Source: Rhodococcus sp. W8901 (GTDB lineage: Bacteria; Actinomycetota; Actinomycetes; Mycobacteriales; Mycobacteriaceae). Taken from it: a stretch of 64,000 nucleotides of DNA. Positions 34,969-47,143 of the stretch are shown here, piece after piece (position 1 is the stretch's first letter; every line of letters begins with the position of its first letter). Under the pieces are notes generated by a model. It was given only the letters and a program-made list of their open reading frames with translations, made no database searches and was not told the origin of the DNA. The stretch is from contig NZ_CP054690.1 of the NCBI RefSeq assembly GCF_013348805.1, positions 4,712,001 to 4,776,000 on the forward strand, given 5' to 3'. The position numbers and the translations under genes were made by a program.

Positions 34969-37665
34969 TCACTGATTGCCCTGATTGCGCCGGCGCAGTG
35001 CCACGAACAGCACACCACCCGCAGCGACCAGCAGCGCCAGACCACCGGCGACCAGTCCGGCGTTCATGCCACCGTCACTGTCGGCGCCCAGACCGGAGTC
35101 GATCAGTGCACCCTTCCCGGAGTCCGAGTTGCCGGTCGTTCCCTGATTCCCGGAGTTGTCCGGGGTTCCGGGAGTACCCGGGGTTCCGGGAGTACCCGGG
35201 GTTCCGGGAGTACCCGGGGTTCCGGGAGTACCCGGGGTTCCGGGAGTACCCGGGGTTCCGGGAGTACCCGGGGTTCCGGGAGTACCCGGGGTTCCGGGAG
35301 TACCCGGGGTTCCGGGAGTACCCGAGCCCAACGAGCCAGCCGAACCGGCCGCAAGGGAACCCGCCGCAAGGGAGCCAGCGCCCAGCGCCAGCGAGCCGGC
35401 GCCCAGCGAGCCGAGGCTACCGGTTCCGATTGCGCCGCAGTCGTCGCTGCCCGAACCACCGGTGCTGCCCAGGCTGCCCAGGCTGCCGGTCGAGCCCGTA
35501 CCGAGGCTGCAATCGGCCTGCTTGACGAACCCGAAGTCGAGCGTCAGATCCTCGTCACCGATGTTCGGCAGGTTCTCCGACGTCGCCTCCCACGTGTTCG
35601 ACCATCCGGAGCGATCACCCTCGTGCTCCTTGGTCGGCTCGAAGCCCTTCAGCGCCTTCTCGGTGGATTCGTCATCGCGGACGATCTTCACCATGTACTT
35701 CTGGGCGGGTGCCAAGTCCGTGAAGATGTACTTGCCGTTCGAATCGGTCGTGGTCGTGTTGGTGTAGGGCTCACCCAGGTAGTTCTGCGTCACCGGGGTT
35801 CCGTCCTCGTTGAGGACCTGCAGCACCACACCACCGATGCCCGGCTCGCCGTCGTCCTGGCGCCCGTTCTTGTTCTTGTCGAACCAGACGTAGTCGCCCA
35901 CGGTCACCGCGCCGAGCTTGGTGTACTTGTTGTTCGCCACCAAGTCGGTGCTCTTGTCGGAGACGGTGAACTCCACCGGAGAGCTGGCAATCTCCCCGTC
36001 GATGGTCCAGGTCGTCGTCAACACGGTGCCTGAGACCTCGTGGGCCTTCTCCGCGACGGTGCATTTGGTACCGGCCGGGATCTCACCGATGGTGAAGGAT
36101 TCTCCACCCTTGATCTCCCGCGACCCCAAGATGTCGCCACACACGTACTCGAACGTGAACTTCACGTCCCCGACCAGGCCGGCCCCGTCACCCGAGACCG
36201 CCTTGCCGACCGTGAACGCACCCAGCACCGGCTTCTTGACGAAGCCGAAGTCGAGGGTCAGATCCTCGGCGCCGGCCTTCGGCAAGTTCTCCGAGGTCGC
36301 CTCCCACGTATTCGACCATCCGGCGCGATCACCCTCGTGCTCGCGCGTCGGTTCGAGGCCGGCGAGGGCCTTCTTCGTGGATTCGTCTTCCCGATCGATC
36401 TTGACGACGTACTTGTGGCCGGGCTTCAGGCCGGTGAACAGGTACAAGCCGGTCGCATCGGTCGTGGTCGTGTTGTCGAACGGCTGATCTCGGTAGTCCT
36501 TGGTAACCAAGGTGCCGTCCTCGTTGTAGACCTTCAGCACAACGCCGGGGATCCCGGGCTCGCTGGGATCCTGTCGTCCGTCCTTGTTCTCGTCGAGCCA
36601 CACCAGGTCGCCGACAGTCGCCGACTTGCTGCCGACACCGTCGCCGCCAGAGCCGGCACGCTTGATCTCGGCGGACTTGTCGACGCCGTTGATGCTCACG
36701 GTGTTCTTCAGCGGATCCCGCTTGTTCCACTCCGCGGTGAGGTCGCCGTCGAACGAGATGACGAAGTTCTCGTCCTTCGCGAGCGTCGGCCGACCGCCGA
36801 CCGGCTGGAACGTGACCGTCACACCGCTCGCGCTGCAGTCGACGATGTACCGGTTCGTATCCACATCGACGTACCTCGACGACCTGAAGTCGTAGCTCGT
36901 GACCTTGACGGTGCTGCAGTTCGGGACCCATCCATGCTGAGACTCGTCCTTAATGACGAAGTTCCCGCTGGTGAAGTCCTGCTTCTGCGTCTCGACGGTG
37001 ATCGTCCAACCGATCTGCTTCTCGAGCGACTCCGAACCCTGGTTGGGGTCCTTCCAGGAGCCGAACTTGTTGTTGTCGACCCGGGTCGCCGTACCCCCGG
37101 TTTCGCCCAGGACGACGCCGGGCAGCTGGCCCTGTCCGCACCCGCCGAACTGCAGGTTGTAGCGGGTATCGGCGCTCGGGCGGCCGACGACGGTCTCGTC
37201 CCACGCGACCGATGCCCACGCCGTGCCGTGAACATTGGAATGCGTGTCGGCGTAGTCGGTCAGGGTGAATGCGAGCGTGTTACCCGTCCACACACCCGTG
37301 GCAACCAACTTGCCGTCCGGCGATTTCAGGTCGATATCCTGCCGGTTGACGGGCTTGAGCTGCGGTGGCAGGGCGAAGTCGAAGGACGTCCCGGCCTTCG
37401 CGCCATTGGCGACATGCCAGTCGAACTCGAGCTCGGTACCGAACTGCCCGGTCCCGTACTCGGTGTACGCGCCGTCCTTGATGTTCGGGGCGCCCTGTCG
37501 CCACTTGACGTCCGACCAACCACCGCTTCCACAACTGGCGGGCTCGGCCTGTGCAACTCCCTGAGCGCCAGGCAAGATCACGAGCCCGGAGAAAGCAAGT
37601 ACCAGTGCGAACACACCAAGGAGGAGCCTCCGAGCCGCGCTGTACGCAGCTGTGAAGCCAGTCAT
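34969..37665 (-). CDS. Cell-wall-anchored adhesin: MSCRAMM-like head, SdrD B repeats, (TPG)n stalk, sorting signal
   Basis: This 898-residue protein has a Sec signal peptide (1-40, cut after AQA). Residues ~45-340 resemble the Ig-like ligand-binding region of MSCRAMM adhesins ([28 protein letters not shown]). Two SdrD B-like domains (~349-478 and ~587-714; [16 protein letters not shown] / [16 protein letters not shown], each with a Ca-loop-like Asp-rich turn) flank a DUF5979-like domain (~483-585). A Ser-Leu-Gly-rich region (720-782), 17 TPG triplets plus TP (783-835), then a LIDSG motif (854-858), hydrophobic helix and RRRNQGNQ tail follow. AAGGAAGG lies 4 nt before the ATG. It is probably a substrate of the adjacent sortase and exposed on the cell surface; the ligand is unknown. 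Confidence 0.85.
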   Translation of the reverse strand: MTGFTAAYSAARRLLLGVFALVLAFSGLVILPGAQGVAQAEPASCGSGGWSDVKWRQGAPNIKDGAYTEYGTGQFGTELEFDWHVANGAKAGTSFDFALPPQLKPVNRQDIDLKSPDGKLVATGVWTGNTLAFTLTDYADTHSNVHGTAWASVAWDETVVGRPSADTRYNLQFGGCGQGQLPGVVLGETGGTATRVDNNKFGSWKDPNQGSESLEKQIGWTITVETQKQDFTSGNFVIKDESQHGWVPNCSTVKVTSYDFRSSRYVDVDTNRYIVDCSASGVTVTFQPVGGRPTLAKDENFVISFDGDLTAEWNKRDPLKNTVSINGVDKSAEIKRAGSGGDGVGSKSATVGDLVWLDENKDGRQDPSEPGIPGVVLKVYNEDGTLVTKDYRDQPFDNTTTTDATGLYLFTGLKPGHKYVVKIDREDESTKKALAGLEPTREHEGDRAGWSNTWEATSENLPKAGAEDLTLDFGFVKKPVLGAFTVGKAVSGDGAGLVGDVKFTFEYVCGDILGSREIKGGESFTIGEIPAGTKCTVAEKAHEVSGTVLTTTWTIDGEIASSPVEFTVSDKSTDLVANNKYTKLGAVTVGDYVWFDKNKNGRQDDGEPGIGGVVLQVLNEDGTPVTQNYLGEPYTNTTTTDSNGKYIFTDLAPAQKYMVKIVRDDESTEKALKGFEPTKEHEGDRSGWSNTWEATSENLPNIGDEDLTLDFGFVKQADCSLGTGSTGSLGSLGSTGGSGSDDCGAIGTGSLGSLGAGSLALGAGSLAAGSLAAGSAGSLGSGTPGTPGTPGTPGTPGTPGTPGTPGTPGTPGTPGTPGTPGTPGTPGTPGTPGTPDNSGNQGTTGNSDSGKGALIDSGLGADSDGGMNAGLVAGGLALLVAAGGVLFVALRRRNQGNQ
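35164..35325 (-). repeat. Nine tandem 18-bp repeats encoding the TPG stalk
   Basis: The unit GGTTCCGGGAGTACCCGG (plus-strand view) repeats nine times almost without change, the last differing at the final base. Each unit encodes two Thr-Pro-Gly triplets. Near-identity at third positions indicates recent expansion or homogenisation, so length may differ between strains. Confidence 0.9.
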
Positions 37666-38267
37666 GTGGTTCCTTCCTTGTCATCGACCATGTCCCACAC
37701 CTGAGCGCTGAACGGCCGCCCCCGCGACCCATCGCGTCCTTCAGATCCCCACGAATATCGGACATTCCGCCTTTTGGCGGACAAAGCGGAGCGTAACTTG
37801 AGCCTTCTTCCATTAATAGTTCAGCAGTACGCGAAACCCCTGTTCGCGCGAATTTCACCCTGACGTTCACCCTTTCCAGTGGGCGAACACCCTCACCGAC
37901 GGGGCCGAATGTGTTCGGGGACACAGCAATAACGTGTGCGGGGTCACAGAAGTAGCGTCGCCGTCGTCGGCAGGCAACCTCCGAGGCGCCGGCATCTCAC
38001 GCTTGAGGCCCCGGAATCCATTGGCGTGATCCATGACTCATCGCAAGACCGATTGGTCGCGTTCCTGCGGGAGATTCGAGGGGGATCCTGGAAGGCCGAG
38101 ATCAATCCGCAGGGAAGAGCACTGCGGCGCAGCCACTTTCGAACCAGGTCCCCCGAATGTCACATCGCCACAATCGAACTCGCATATCCCATCAAGTCCG
38201 ATCTGGCGTAGACGACGTCCTCCCGATGAACGGATGACCGACGTCGGATGAGCGGTACTGCCGGAAG
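37666..38267. other. 602-bp gap without a convincing gene; adhesin upstream region
   Basis: No reading frame here has credible protein features. The part next to the adhesin holds the hairpin TCCGCCTTTTGGCGGA (37766-37781), which overlaps the 12-mer shared with the sortase upstream region. Two TTCACCCT direct repeats 12 nt apart lie at 37854 and 37866. A half copy of the 51-bp palindromic element (CCGAATGTCACAT) lies at 38153. The base composition is visibly less GC-rich in parts. It is the likely control region of the adhesin. Confidence 0.5.
37766..37784 (-). promoter_or_regulatory. Palindrome and shared 12-mer upstream of the adhesin
   Basis: TCCGCC-TTTT-GGCGGA is a perfect 6-bp inverted repeat. 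Its right arm is part of TTTGGCGGACAA, the 12-mer also found upstream of the sortase. It lies about 100 bp before the adhesin start. Confidence 0.4.
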
Positions 38268-39107
38268 TCAGTCCAGCCAGGTCAGCACGGTCGACGGCGG
38301 CAGTGCGAGCACCGACTCGGGCAGCCGGTCGCGCAGTCCGCGGTCGGCGGTCACGACGGCGGTGAGTGCCCCGCCGCCGGCCGCGAGCCGCGCCAGTTCG
38401 TCGTCGCCGCTGCCGGCGGCGGTGTGCACCGGGATCCGCGTGTCGACGTAGCCGGCGGCGCGGGCCTGTCCCTCGAGCACCGCCTCGATGCGCGGCAGCC
38501 ACCCGAATCCGCCGTCGGGCAGTTCGATCGTGCGGGGCAGGACCTGGGCGATCCGGTCCAGCAACTCCGTCGTGGCGCCCGGCCGATCGCGCCACCAACC
38601 GTTGGGCCGGGATCCGAGCACGTTCGCGGTGTCGAGCAGCACCCGCACCTCGGTGGTCCGCAGGCCCGGCCACGCGGTGGCGAAACCCGGATGCAGCGGC
38701 ATGTGCTCCACCTGGGCCTCGGGCACCCAGCGCAGCTCGGTGCTCTCCCCGTTCGGGACCAGTGCCAGCGTCTTGTCGGCGTCGGCGATCACCGTCGTGT
38801 ACGTCCAGCCGCCGGCGACACTCGCCGTCACCCGCTCGGTGCGCACATGGACCGCACCGACGTCGATACCGGTCTCCTCCTGCGCCTCGCGCACCGCGGC
38901 GTGGATCGTAGTCTCGTGGCTGTCCCGCGCGCCGCCCGGCAGCGCCCACGTCCCGCCCTGGTGACTCCACGCGGCACGGTGTTGCAACAGCACCCCGGCC
39001 GAACCGTCGGCCAACGGGGCACGCAGCAACAGCCCCGCCGCACCGTGCCGGCCCCAATGCCGTACCCCGTCGGGGGTCGTCGCCCAACCGTCTCCGTCAC
39101 CGCGCAT
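38268..39107 (-). CDS. mutT3: NUDIX hydrolase fused to a PIN/NYN-like domain
   Basis: In this 279-residue protein, residues ~15-150 are a NUDIX domain with the box GGARDSHETTIHAAVREAQE-ETG, matching M. tuberculosis MutT3 (Rv0413), which stands next to glnX in the same way. From ~160 a second domain begins: LLDTANVLGSRPNGWWRDR, later GDDELARLAAGG and VVTADRGLRDRLP. The spaced acidic residues resemble PIN/NYN-type RNase folds; M. tuberculosis MutT3 lacks this part as I recall it. It probably cleans oxidised nucleotides; the second activity is an inference. It is divergent from glnX. Confidence 0.8.
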   Translation of the reverse strand: MRGDGDGWATTPDGVRHWGRHGAAGLLLRAPLADGSAGVLLQHRAAWSHQGGTWALPGGARDSHETTIHAAVREAQEETGIDVGAVHVRTERVTASVAGGWTYTTVIADADKTLALVPNGESTELRWVPEAQVEHMPLHPGFATAWPGLRTTEVRVLLDTANVLGSRPNGWWRDRPGATTELLDRIAQVLPRTIELPDGGFGWLPRIEAVLEGQARAAGYVDTRIPVHTAAGSGDDELARLAAGGGALTAVVTADRGLRDRLPESVLALPPSTVLTWLD

Positions 39108-39264
39108 GGAGTGCCTCTCACCTGCCCTGTCCGCCGAGCCGCTCACCTGTCCCCACAGTATTCCCCGCCGCATCACGAATCGGCGGAACAACCTGCCGGT
39201 GCTGCTTATATGCTCGGCACTACGGAACGGCGAACCAAACGGACGGCGAACCGAGGTATGAGCC

Positions 39265-40614
39265 GTGGCAGTGCCGGAGACGACGACGGAGTCGACGCAC
39301 GCGGCGGACGCGAGGTGGGAGGACGCGCCGCCGAACCGCGCCGCCCGCGTCCACGTGCGCCCACACGCCGCGCGTGACCTGCTGCGATCGACACCCGCCC
39401 GCCTGCTCGCCGTCGGCGTCGCACTGCTGCTCGGCACCGTGGCGGCGGGTCTGATCGCCTCCATGGTGGCCGGCGAGCGCAAGCAGGACATCGACACCCT
39501 GTTGTCCACCACCGAGCCGCTGGCCCGATCGTCACAGAACCTGTACGCGTCGCTGTCGGTCGCCGATGCCGCCGCGGCCACCGCCTTCCTGTCCGGTGGC
39601 GTGGAACCGAGCGAGGACAGGGACCGCTATTCGCAGGCCATCGGGACCGCGGCCGCGGAGTTGGTCGCGACGTCGGACGGGCTGCCGGGCGACGACCAGG
39701 GCCGACGGCTGCTCACCGAGATCGCGACGAAGCTCCCGGTGTACACGGGGCTGGTCGAGACCGCACGCACCAACAACCGCGCCGGCAACCCGGTCGGCAC
39801 CGCGTACCTGGCGGAGGCGTCGGCGCTGATGCAGACGGACCTGCTGCCGTTGGCACAGGCCCTGCACACCGAACGTGCGGCCGCATCGCTGGCGCCGCAG
39901 TCCGGGTTCGCCCGCCCGCCGTGGTTCGCGATCGGGCTGCTCGTGGCATTGCTGGCCGCGCTGGTGGCGACGCAGGTGGTGCTGTCGAGGCGGACCAGGC
40001 GCACGTTCAACGCCGGGCTCCTGTTGACGACCACGGCCATGGCTGCGCTGCTGGTGTGGATGCTGGTCGCGGGGATCATCTCCGCGGTGTCGGCGCACGA
40101 AGCGGTCCGGCAGGGCTCCGAGCCGCTCTCGACGTTCGCGGCGGCGCGCATCCTCGCGCAGCAGGCCCGCACCCAGGAGATCCTGCAACTGGTCCGCCGC
40201 GACGAGAAGGCCGAGCACGCGCAGGTGTTCGTCGACGACACCGACCAACTGCGCAATCTGCTGGACAACTACTCGGTGGACGTCGGACGCGACGACGCCG
40301 ACCGGGCGGTGCAGGCGCTGGACGGCTGGACCGCGTCGCACCAACGCATGATCGACGCGCTCACGGTGGGCGACTGGACGGCCGCCGCCATGACGACGGT
40401 CGGTTCCGATCCCGCGACGGCGGCCTCGCAGTTCGACATCGTCGACGCCGCTCTGTCGGACGGCACCGAGGCCGCCCGCGCCGAACTGAGAGGCGACATC
40501 TCCCGTTCGTCGACGGTGCTGTCGGCTCTCGGGCCCGGCGCGCTGGTGCTCACGGTGGTCGCGGCCATCGGTATACCGGTGGGCCTGTGGCCCCGCCTGC
40601 GGGAGTACCAGTGA
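39265..40614 (+). CDS. glnX: GlnX-like membrane sensor protein
   Basis: This 449-residue protein has four membrane helices (near 48-68, 223-243, 253-275 and the C-terminus) that separate two helical extracytoplasmic domains. No kinase domain is present. The position directly before glnH and pknG identifies it as the Rv0412c/GlnX type, the membrane component proposed to pass the amino-acid signal from GlnH to PknG in mycobacteria. The GTG start has CGAGG upstream. The stop overlaps the glnH ATG by one base. Confidence 0.85.
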   Translation: MAVPETTTESTHAADARWEDAPPNRAARVHVRPHAARDLLRSTPARLLAVGVALLLGTVAAGLIASMVAGERKQDIDTLLSTTEPLARSSQNLYASLSVADAAAATAFLSGGVEPSEDRDRYSQAIGTAAAELVATSDGLPGDDQGRRLLTEIATKLPVYTGLVETARTNNRAGNPVGTAYLAEASALMQTDLLPLAQALHTERAAASLAPQSGFARPPWFAIGLLVALLAALVATQVVLSRRTRRTFNAGLLLTTTAMAALLVWMLVAGIISAVSAHEAVRQGSEPLSTFAAARILAQQARTQEILQLVRRDEKAEHAQVFVDDTDQLRNLLDNYSVDVGRDDADRAVQALDGWTASHQRMIDALTVGDWTAAAMTTVGSDPATAASQFDIVDAALSDGTEAARAELRGDISRSSTVLSALGPGALVLTVVAAIGIPVGLWPRLREYQ

Positions 40615-41594
40615 TGCCGCTTCGGCACCTTGCGACAACCGTCGTGGTCGTCGGGGTGGTGGCCGCGGTCGCCGCCGGGTGCTCGACGCCACCCGACCCG
40701 TACACCCTCCCGCCCACCGAGACGTACAGCGTTGCGCCGCTACCGGAGGGGGCGTCGATCGTGACCTCGGTGCCGACCCCGACACCGCCGGTGGACTGTG
40801 GAGACCCGACCGCCAGCCTGCGACCGTTCCCGGCCGGCGAGATACCGCCCAGCGCGTCGCTCGACGCCATCCGCGAACGCGGTCGGCTCGTCGTCGGGCT
40901 GGACACCGGCAGCAACCTGATGAGCTTCCGCAATCCCGCGACCGGGGACATCGAGGGCTTCGACGTCGACGTCGCCCGGGAGATCGCCCGCGACCTGCTG
41001 GGCAGCCCCGACAAGGTGGAGTTCCGGATCCTCACCTCATCCGAACGTGAACAGGCCCTGAAGGATTCGAGAGTCGATATCGTCGCCCGGACGATGAGCA
41101 TCACGTGCGACCGGCGACAGCGGGTGGACTTCTCCACGGTGTACTACCAAGCGCAGCAGCGGATCCTGGTGATGGCGGGCTCCCCCGTCACCGACGTCGC
41201 GGACCTCGCCGGCAAACGGGTGTGCGCGGTCGCCGGCACCCGCTCCCTCGAACGCATCGTCCGGGCGCAACCCGACGCCACCGTCGTCACGGTCCCGACG
41301 TGGTCGGACTGCCTGGTGATGCTGCAGCAACGCCAGGTCGACGCGATCAGCACCGACGACACGCTGCTGGCCGGGATGTCGACGCAGGATCCGTATCTGC
41401 GGATGGTCGGACCGAGTCTGGGGCCGGAACCCTACGGCATCGGAATCACCAAGGGCAATGATGATCTGGTGCGATTCGTCAACGGCACACTGGAAAGGAT
41501 CCGCAACGACGGCACGTGGGAGAGGATCTATCAGAGATGGCTCTCCGGACTGGGCCCCTCACCGGGACCACCACCCCCCACCTACCGGGACTGA
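40614..41594 (+). CDS. glnH: Glutamate/aspartate-binding lipoprotein GlnH
   Basis: This 326-residue lipoprotein (VVAAVAAGC, Cys about residue 23) is followed by a Pro/Thr-rich linker and a class-3 solute-binding fold: GRLVVGLDTGSNLMSFRNP, GFDVDVAREIA, SSEREQALKDSRVDIV, and a C-terminal GNDDLVRFVNGTLERIRNDG. In mycobacteria the homologue senses external Asp/Glu for PknG control and is not linked to an ABC permease, as is also the case here. It is the middle gene of glnX-glnH-pknG. Confidence 0.9.
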   Translation: MPLRHLATTVVVVGVVAAVAAGCSTPPDPYTLPPTETYSVAPLPEGASIVTSVPTPTPPVDCGDPTASLRPFPAGEIPPSASLDAIRERGRLVVGLDTGSNLMSFRNPATGDIEGFDVDVAREIARDLLGSPDKVEFRILTSSEREQALKDSRVDIVARTMSITCDRRQRVDFSTVYYQAQQRILVMAGSPVTDVADLAGKRVCAVAGTRSLERIVRAQPDATVVTVPTWSDCLVMLQQRQVDAISTDDTLLAGMSTQDPYLRMVGPSLGPEPYGIGITKGNDDLVRFVNGTLERIRNDGTWERIYQRWLSGLGPSPGPPPPTYRD

Positions 41595-41618
41595 CGAGGC
41601 AACGAGAACGGAGGATAG

Positions 41619-44094
<2,476 letters not shown>

Positions 44095-44096
44095 CG

Positions 44097-45875
44097 TCAG
44101 ACCCTCGTCTCGTGCTGCAGTTCGGCGACCGTGTCCGCGTTCTTGTCCTTGCCGTGCCCCAGTCCCACGTGGGCCTCGTCGCGCATGCGGTCGACCATGT
44201 GCGGGTAGTGCAGCTCGAACGCCGGACGCTCCGAACGGATCCGGGGCAGCTCGGTGAAGTTGTGGCGCGGCGGCGGGCAGGTGGTGGCCCACTCGAGCGA
44301 GTTGCCGTAGCCCCACGGGTCGTCGACGGTGACTATCTGCCCGTAGCGGTAGCTCTTGAAGACGTTCCACAGGAACGGCAGCGTCGAGGCACCGAGGATG
44401 AACGAGCCGACCGTCGAGATCGTGTTCAGCGTGGTGAAGCCGTCGGTGGGCAGGTAGTCCGCGTAGCGACGCGGCATGCCCGACGCACCGAGCCAGTGCT
44501 GGACCAGGAAGGTGAGGTGAAAGCCGACCAGCGTGGTCCAGAAGTGCCACTTCGCGAGGCGCTCGTCCATCATGCGGCCGGTCATCTTCGGGAACCAGAA
44601 GTAGATGCCGGCATAGGTCGCGAACACGATGGTGCCGAAGAGCACGTAGTGGAAGTGCGCGACGACGAAATACGTGTCGGTGACGTGGAAGTCGAGCGGC
44701 GGGCTCGCCAGCAGGACGCCCGACAGGCCGCCGAAGAGGAAGGTCACGAGGAAGCCGACCGAGAACAGCATCGGCGACTCGAACGTGAGCTGTCCACGCC
44801 ACATGGTGCCGATCCAGTTGAAGAACTTCACACCGGTCGGGACAGCGATGAGGAACGTCATGAAGGAGAAGAACGGCAGCAGCACCGCACCGGTGGCGTA
44901 CATGTGGTGCGCCCACACCGCGATCGACAGGGCCGCGATGCCCATGGTCGCGTACACCAGGCCGCTGTAACCGAAGATCGGCTTACGCGAGAAGACCGGG
45001 AAGATCTCCGAGACGATGCCGAAGAACGGCAGCGCGATCACGTACACCTCGGGGTGACCGAAGAACCAGAACAGGTGCTGCCACAACATCACTCCGCCGG
45101 TCGCCGGGTCGAACAGGTGCGCACCGAGGTGACGATCCACCCACAGACCGATCAGCGCGGCAGCGAGCAGCGGGAACACCAGCAGGATCAGCAGCGACGT
45201 GATGAGGATGTTCCACGTGAAGATCGGCATCCGGAACATGGTCATACCGGGGGCACGCAGGCACACGATGGTGGTGATGAAGTTGACGCCACCGAGGATG
45301 GTGCCGACACCACCGAGCGCCAATCCGATGATCCACAGGTCCGCGCCGACCCCCGGTGTGTGCACCGCATTCGACAGCGGCACGTAGGCCGTCCAGCCGA
45401 AGTCGGCGGCACCACCCGGGGTGATGAAACCGGCCGTCGCGATCAGGCCACCGAACAGGTAGAACCAGTAGCTCAGCGCGTTCAGGCGCGGGAAGCTGAC
45501 ATCCGGCGCGCCGATCTGCAGCGGAACGATGTAGTTGGCGAAGCCGAACACGACCGGGGTCGCGTACAGCAGCAGCATGATCGTGCCGTGCATCGTGAAC
45601 AGCTGGTTGAACTGCTCGTTCGACAGGAACTGCAGACCCGGGATCGCCAACTCGCTCCGCATCAGCAGCGCCATGAGGCCACCGATGAGGAAGAACGCGA
45701 ACGCGGTGACGAGGTACATGATCCCGAGCACCTTGGGATCGGTGGTCGTGATCATCTTGTAGATGAACGACCCCTTGGAACCTGTTGCCGCACGACCTGC
45801 CGTCGTCGGCCGCGACGGTGTCAGCGTGCGTGGTGGAGCTGTGTCGATCTCGGGGTTGGCAACCATACCGGACAT
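44097..45875 (-). CDS. ctaD: Cytochrome c oxidase subunit I (aa3 type)
   Basis: This 592-residue haem-copper oxidase core has 12 helices. Haem a ligand region [15 protein letters not shown], the CuB/His-Tyr centre [20 protein letters not shown], two further His in [10 protein letters not shown], and the haem a3/a pair [11 protein letters not shown] are present, as is the C-terminal [20 protein letters not shown] typical of mycolata. It is part of complex IV of the respiratory chain. In M. tuberculosis ctaD is elsewhere, so this copy beside ackA may be an additional paralog. ATG 45866 is an alternative start. Confidence 0.94.
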   Translation of the reverse strand: MSGMVANPEIDTAPPRTLTPSRPTTAGRAATGSKGSFIYKMITTTDPKVLGIMYLVTAFAFFLIGGLMALLMRSELAIPGLQFLSNEQFNQLFTMHGTIMLLLYATPVVFGFANYIVPLQIGAPDVSFPRLNALSYWFYLFGGLIATAGFITPGGAADFGWTAYVPLSNAVHTPGVGADLWIIGLALGGVGTILGGVNFITTIVCLRAPGMTMFRMPIFTWNILITSLLILLVFPLLAAALIGLWVDRHLGAHLFDPATGGVMLWQHLFWFFGHPEVYVIALPFFGIVSEIFPVFSRKPIFGYSGLVYATMGIAALSIAVWAHHMYATGAVLLPFFSFMTFLIAVPTGVKFFNWIGTMWRGQLTFESPMLFSVGFLVTFLFGGLSGVLLASPPLDFHVTDTYFVVAHFHYVLFGTIVFATYAGIYFWFPKMTGRMMDERLAKWHFWTTLVGFHLTFLVQHWLGASGMPRRYADYLPTDGFTTLNTISTVGSFILGASTLPFLWNVFKSYRYGQIVTVDDPWGYGNSLEWATTCPPPRHNFTELPRIRSERPAFELHYPHMVDRMRDEAHVGLGHGKDKNADTVAELQHETRV

Positions 45876-45952
45876 AGTCGGACGTCCGAGGGTTCCGCCA
45901 CGAGGGTCGAAGGTCCCGACAGTTCCCGCCGACGGACACCGATCTTCCCGAT

Positions 45953-47143
45953 TCAGGTCAACGCGATCGCCTTCCGTGCAATCGCGAGCTCCTCGTTGGT
46001 GGGAACGACGAGCACCTCGACCGAGGAACCCTCTGTGCTGATGCGGCGCTCGCCCCGATCGGGCGACTGGTTGAGGGTCTCGTCGACCACGATACCGAGA
46101 CGGTCGAGACCCGCAAGGGCGTCGCGCCGGACGTCGACGTTGTTCTCCCCCACCCCACCGGTGAACGTGATGACGTCGACGCCGCCGAGTTCGACGAGGT
46201 ACGCGCCGATGTAGCGGCGCAGCCGGTGCACGTACACGTCGTAGGCGAGCTTCGCGGCCCCGTCCCCGTCGGCGACGAGCCCCAGCAACGCGCGAAAGTC
46301 GTTCACACCGCACAGGCCCTTGAGCCCCGAGTGCCGGTTGAGCAGGTCGTCGATCTCGTCCACCTTCATCCCGGCGTTGCGGGCCAGATGCAGGATGACG
46401 CCGGGATCCAGGTCGCCGCTGCGGGTGCCCATCACCAGACCCTCGAGCGGTGTCATGCCCATCGACGTGTCGATCGCACGCCCTCCGCGGATCGCGGACG
46501 CCGACGCCCCGTTGCCGAGGTGCAGGACGATCTGGTTCAGCTCCGCGTCGTCGCGGCCGACGAACGCCGCCGCCCGCCCGCTCACGTACTCGTGCGAGGT
46601 TCCGTGGAACCCGTAGCGCCTCACTCGATTCGCGCGCGCCACCTCCGCGTCGATCGCATACGTCGCGGCCGCGTCGGGCAGCGTGTGGAAGAACGCGGTA
46701 TCGAACACCGCGACGTGCGGGACGTCCGGCAACAGCTTGCGCGCCACCTCGATCCCGACCACGTTCGGCGGATTGTGCAGCGGCGCGAGGGGCGACAGCC
46801 GCCGCAACTCCTTCAGAACCGCGTCGTCGATCAGGACGGGCTCGTGGAACACCGCGCCGCCGTGGACCACCCGGTGACCGACGGCGACGATGCCGCGCTC
46901 GCGCAGCGGCGGGCCGGTCTCGGCGATCACCTCTTCGGCAGCGCGCAGGCCCGCCGCATGATCTGGAATGTAGAGCACGCGTTCGATCACGCCGCCCGGG
47001 TGGCGGTAGACGATCCGTCCCACCGGCTCCCCGATCCGCTCCACCAGACCCGAGCCCACAGCATCACCCGCCACCGGGTGGACCAGTTGGAACTTGATCG
47101 ACGACGACCCCGAATTGATCACCAGCACAATACGTTCGGTCAC
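45953..47143 (-). CDS. ackA: Acetate kinase
   Basis: This 396-residue enzyme of the ASKHA fold has the phosphate loop [64 protein letters not shown] and TGGVGENN. It interconverts acetate+ATP and acetyl phosphate. The GTG overlaps the pta stop as GTGA. The pair pta-ackA is in the same place as Rv0408-Rv0409 of M. tuberculosis. Confidence 0.95.
   Translation of the reverse strand: MTERIVLVINSGSSSIKFQLVHPVAGDAVGSGLVERIGEPVGRIVYRHPGGVIERVLYIPDHAAGLRAAEEVIAETGPPLRERGIVAVGHRVVHGGAVFHEPVLIDDAVLKELRRLSPLAPLHNPPNVVGIEVARKLLPDVPHVAVFDTAFFHTLPDAAATYAIDAEVARANRVRRYGFHGTSHEYVSGRAAAFVGRDDAELNQIVLHLGNGASASAIRGGRAIDTSMGMTPLEGLVMGTRSGDLDPGVILHLARNAGMKVDEIDDLLNRHSGLKGLCGVNDFRALLGLVADGDGAAKLAYDVYVHRLRRYIGAYLVELGGVDVITFTGGVGENNVDVRRDALAGLDRLGIVVDETLNQSPDRGERRISTEGSSVEVLVVPTNEELAIARKAIALT

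Noticed and set aside
35164-35325. Possible CRISPR-like array
   Set aside because: The 18-bp units are directly adjacent with no spacers and encode TPG triplets in frame with the adhesin.
37936-38211. A 91-codon plus-strand frame in the adhesin upstream gap
   Set aside because: There is no ribosome site and no recognisable pattern, and the codon use is unlike that of the neighbours. I treat it as non-coding.
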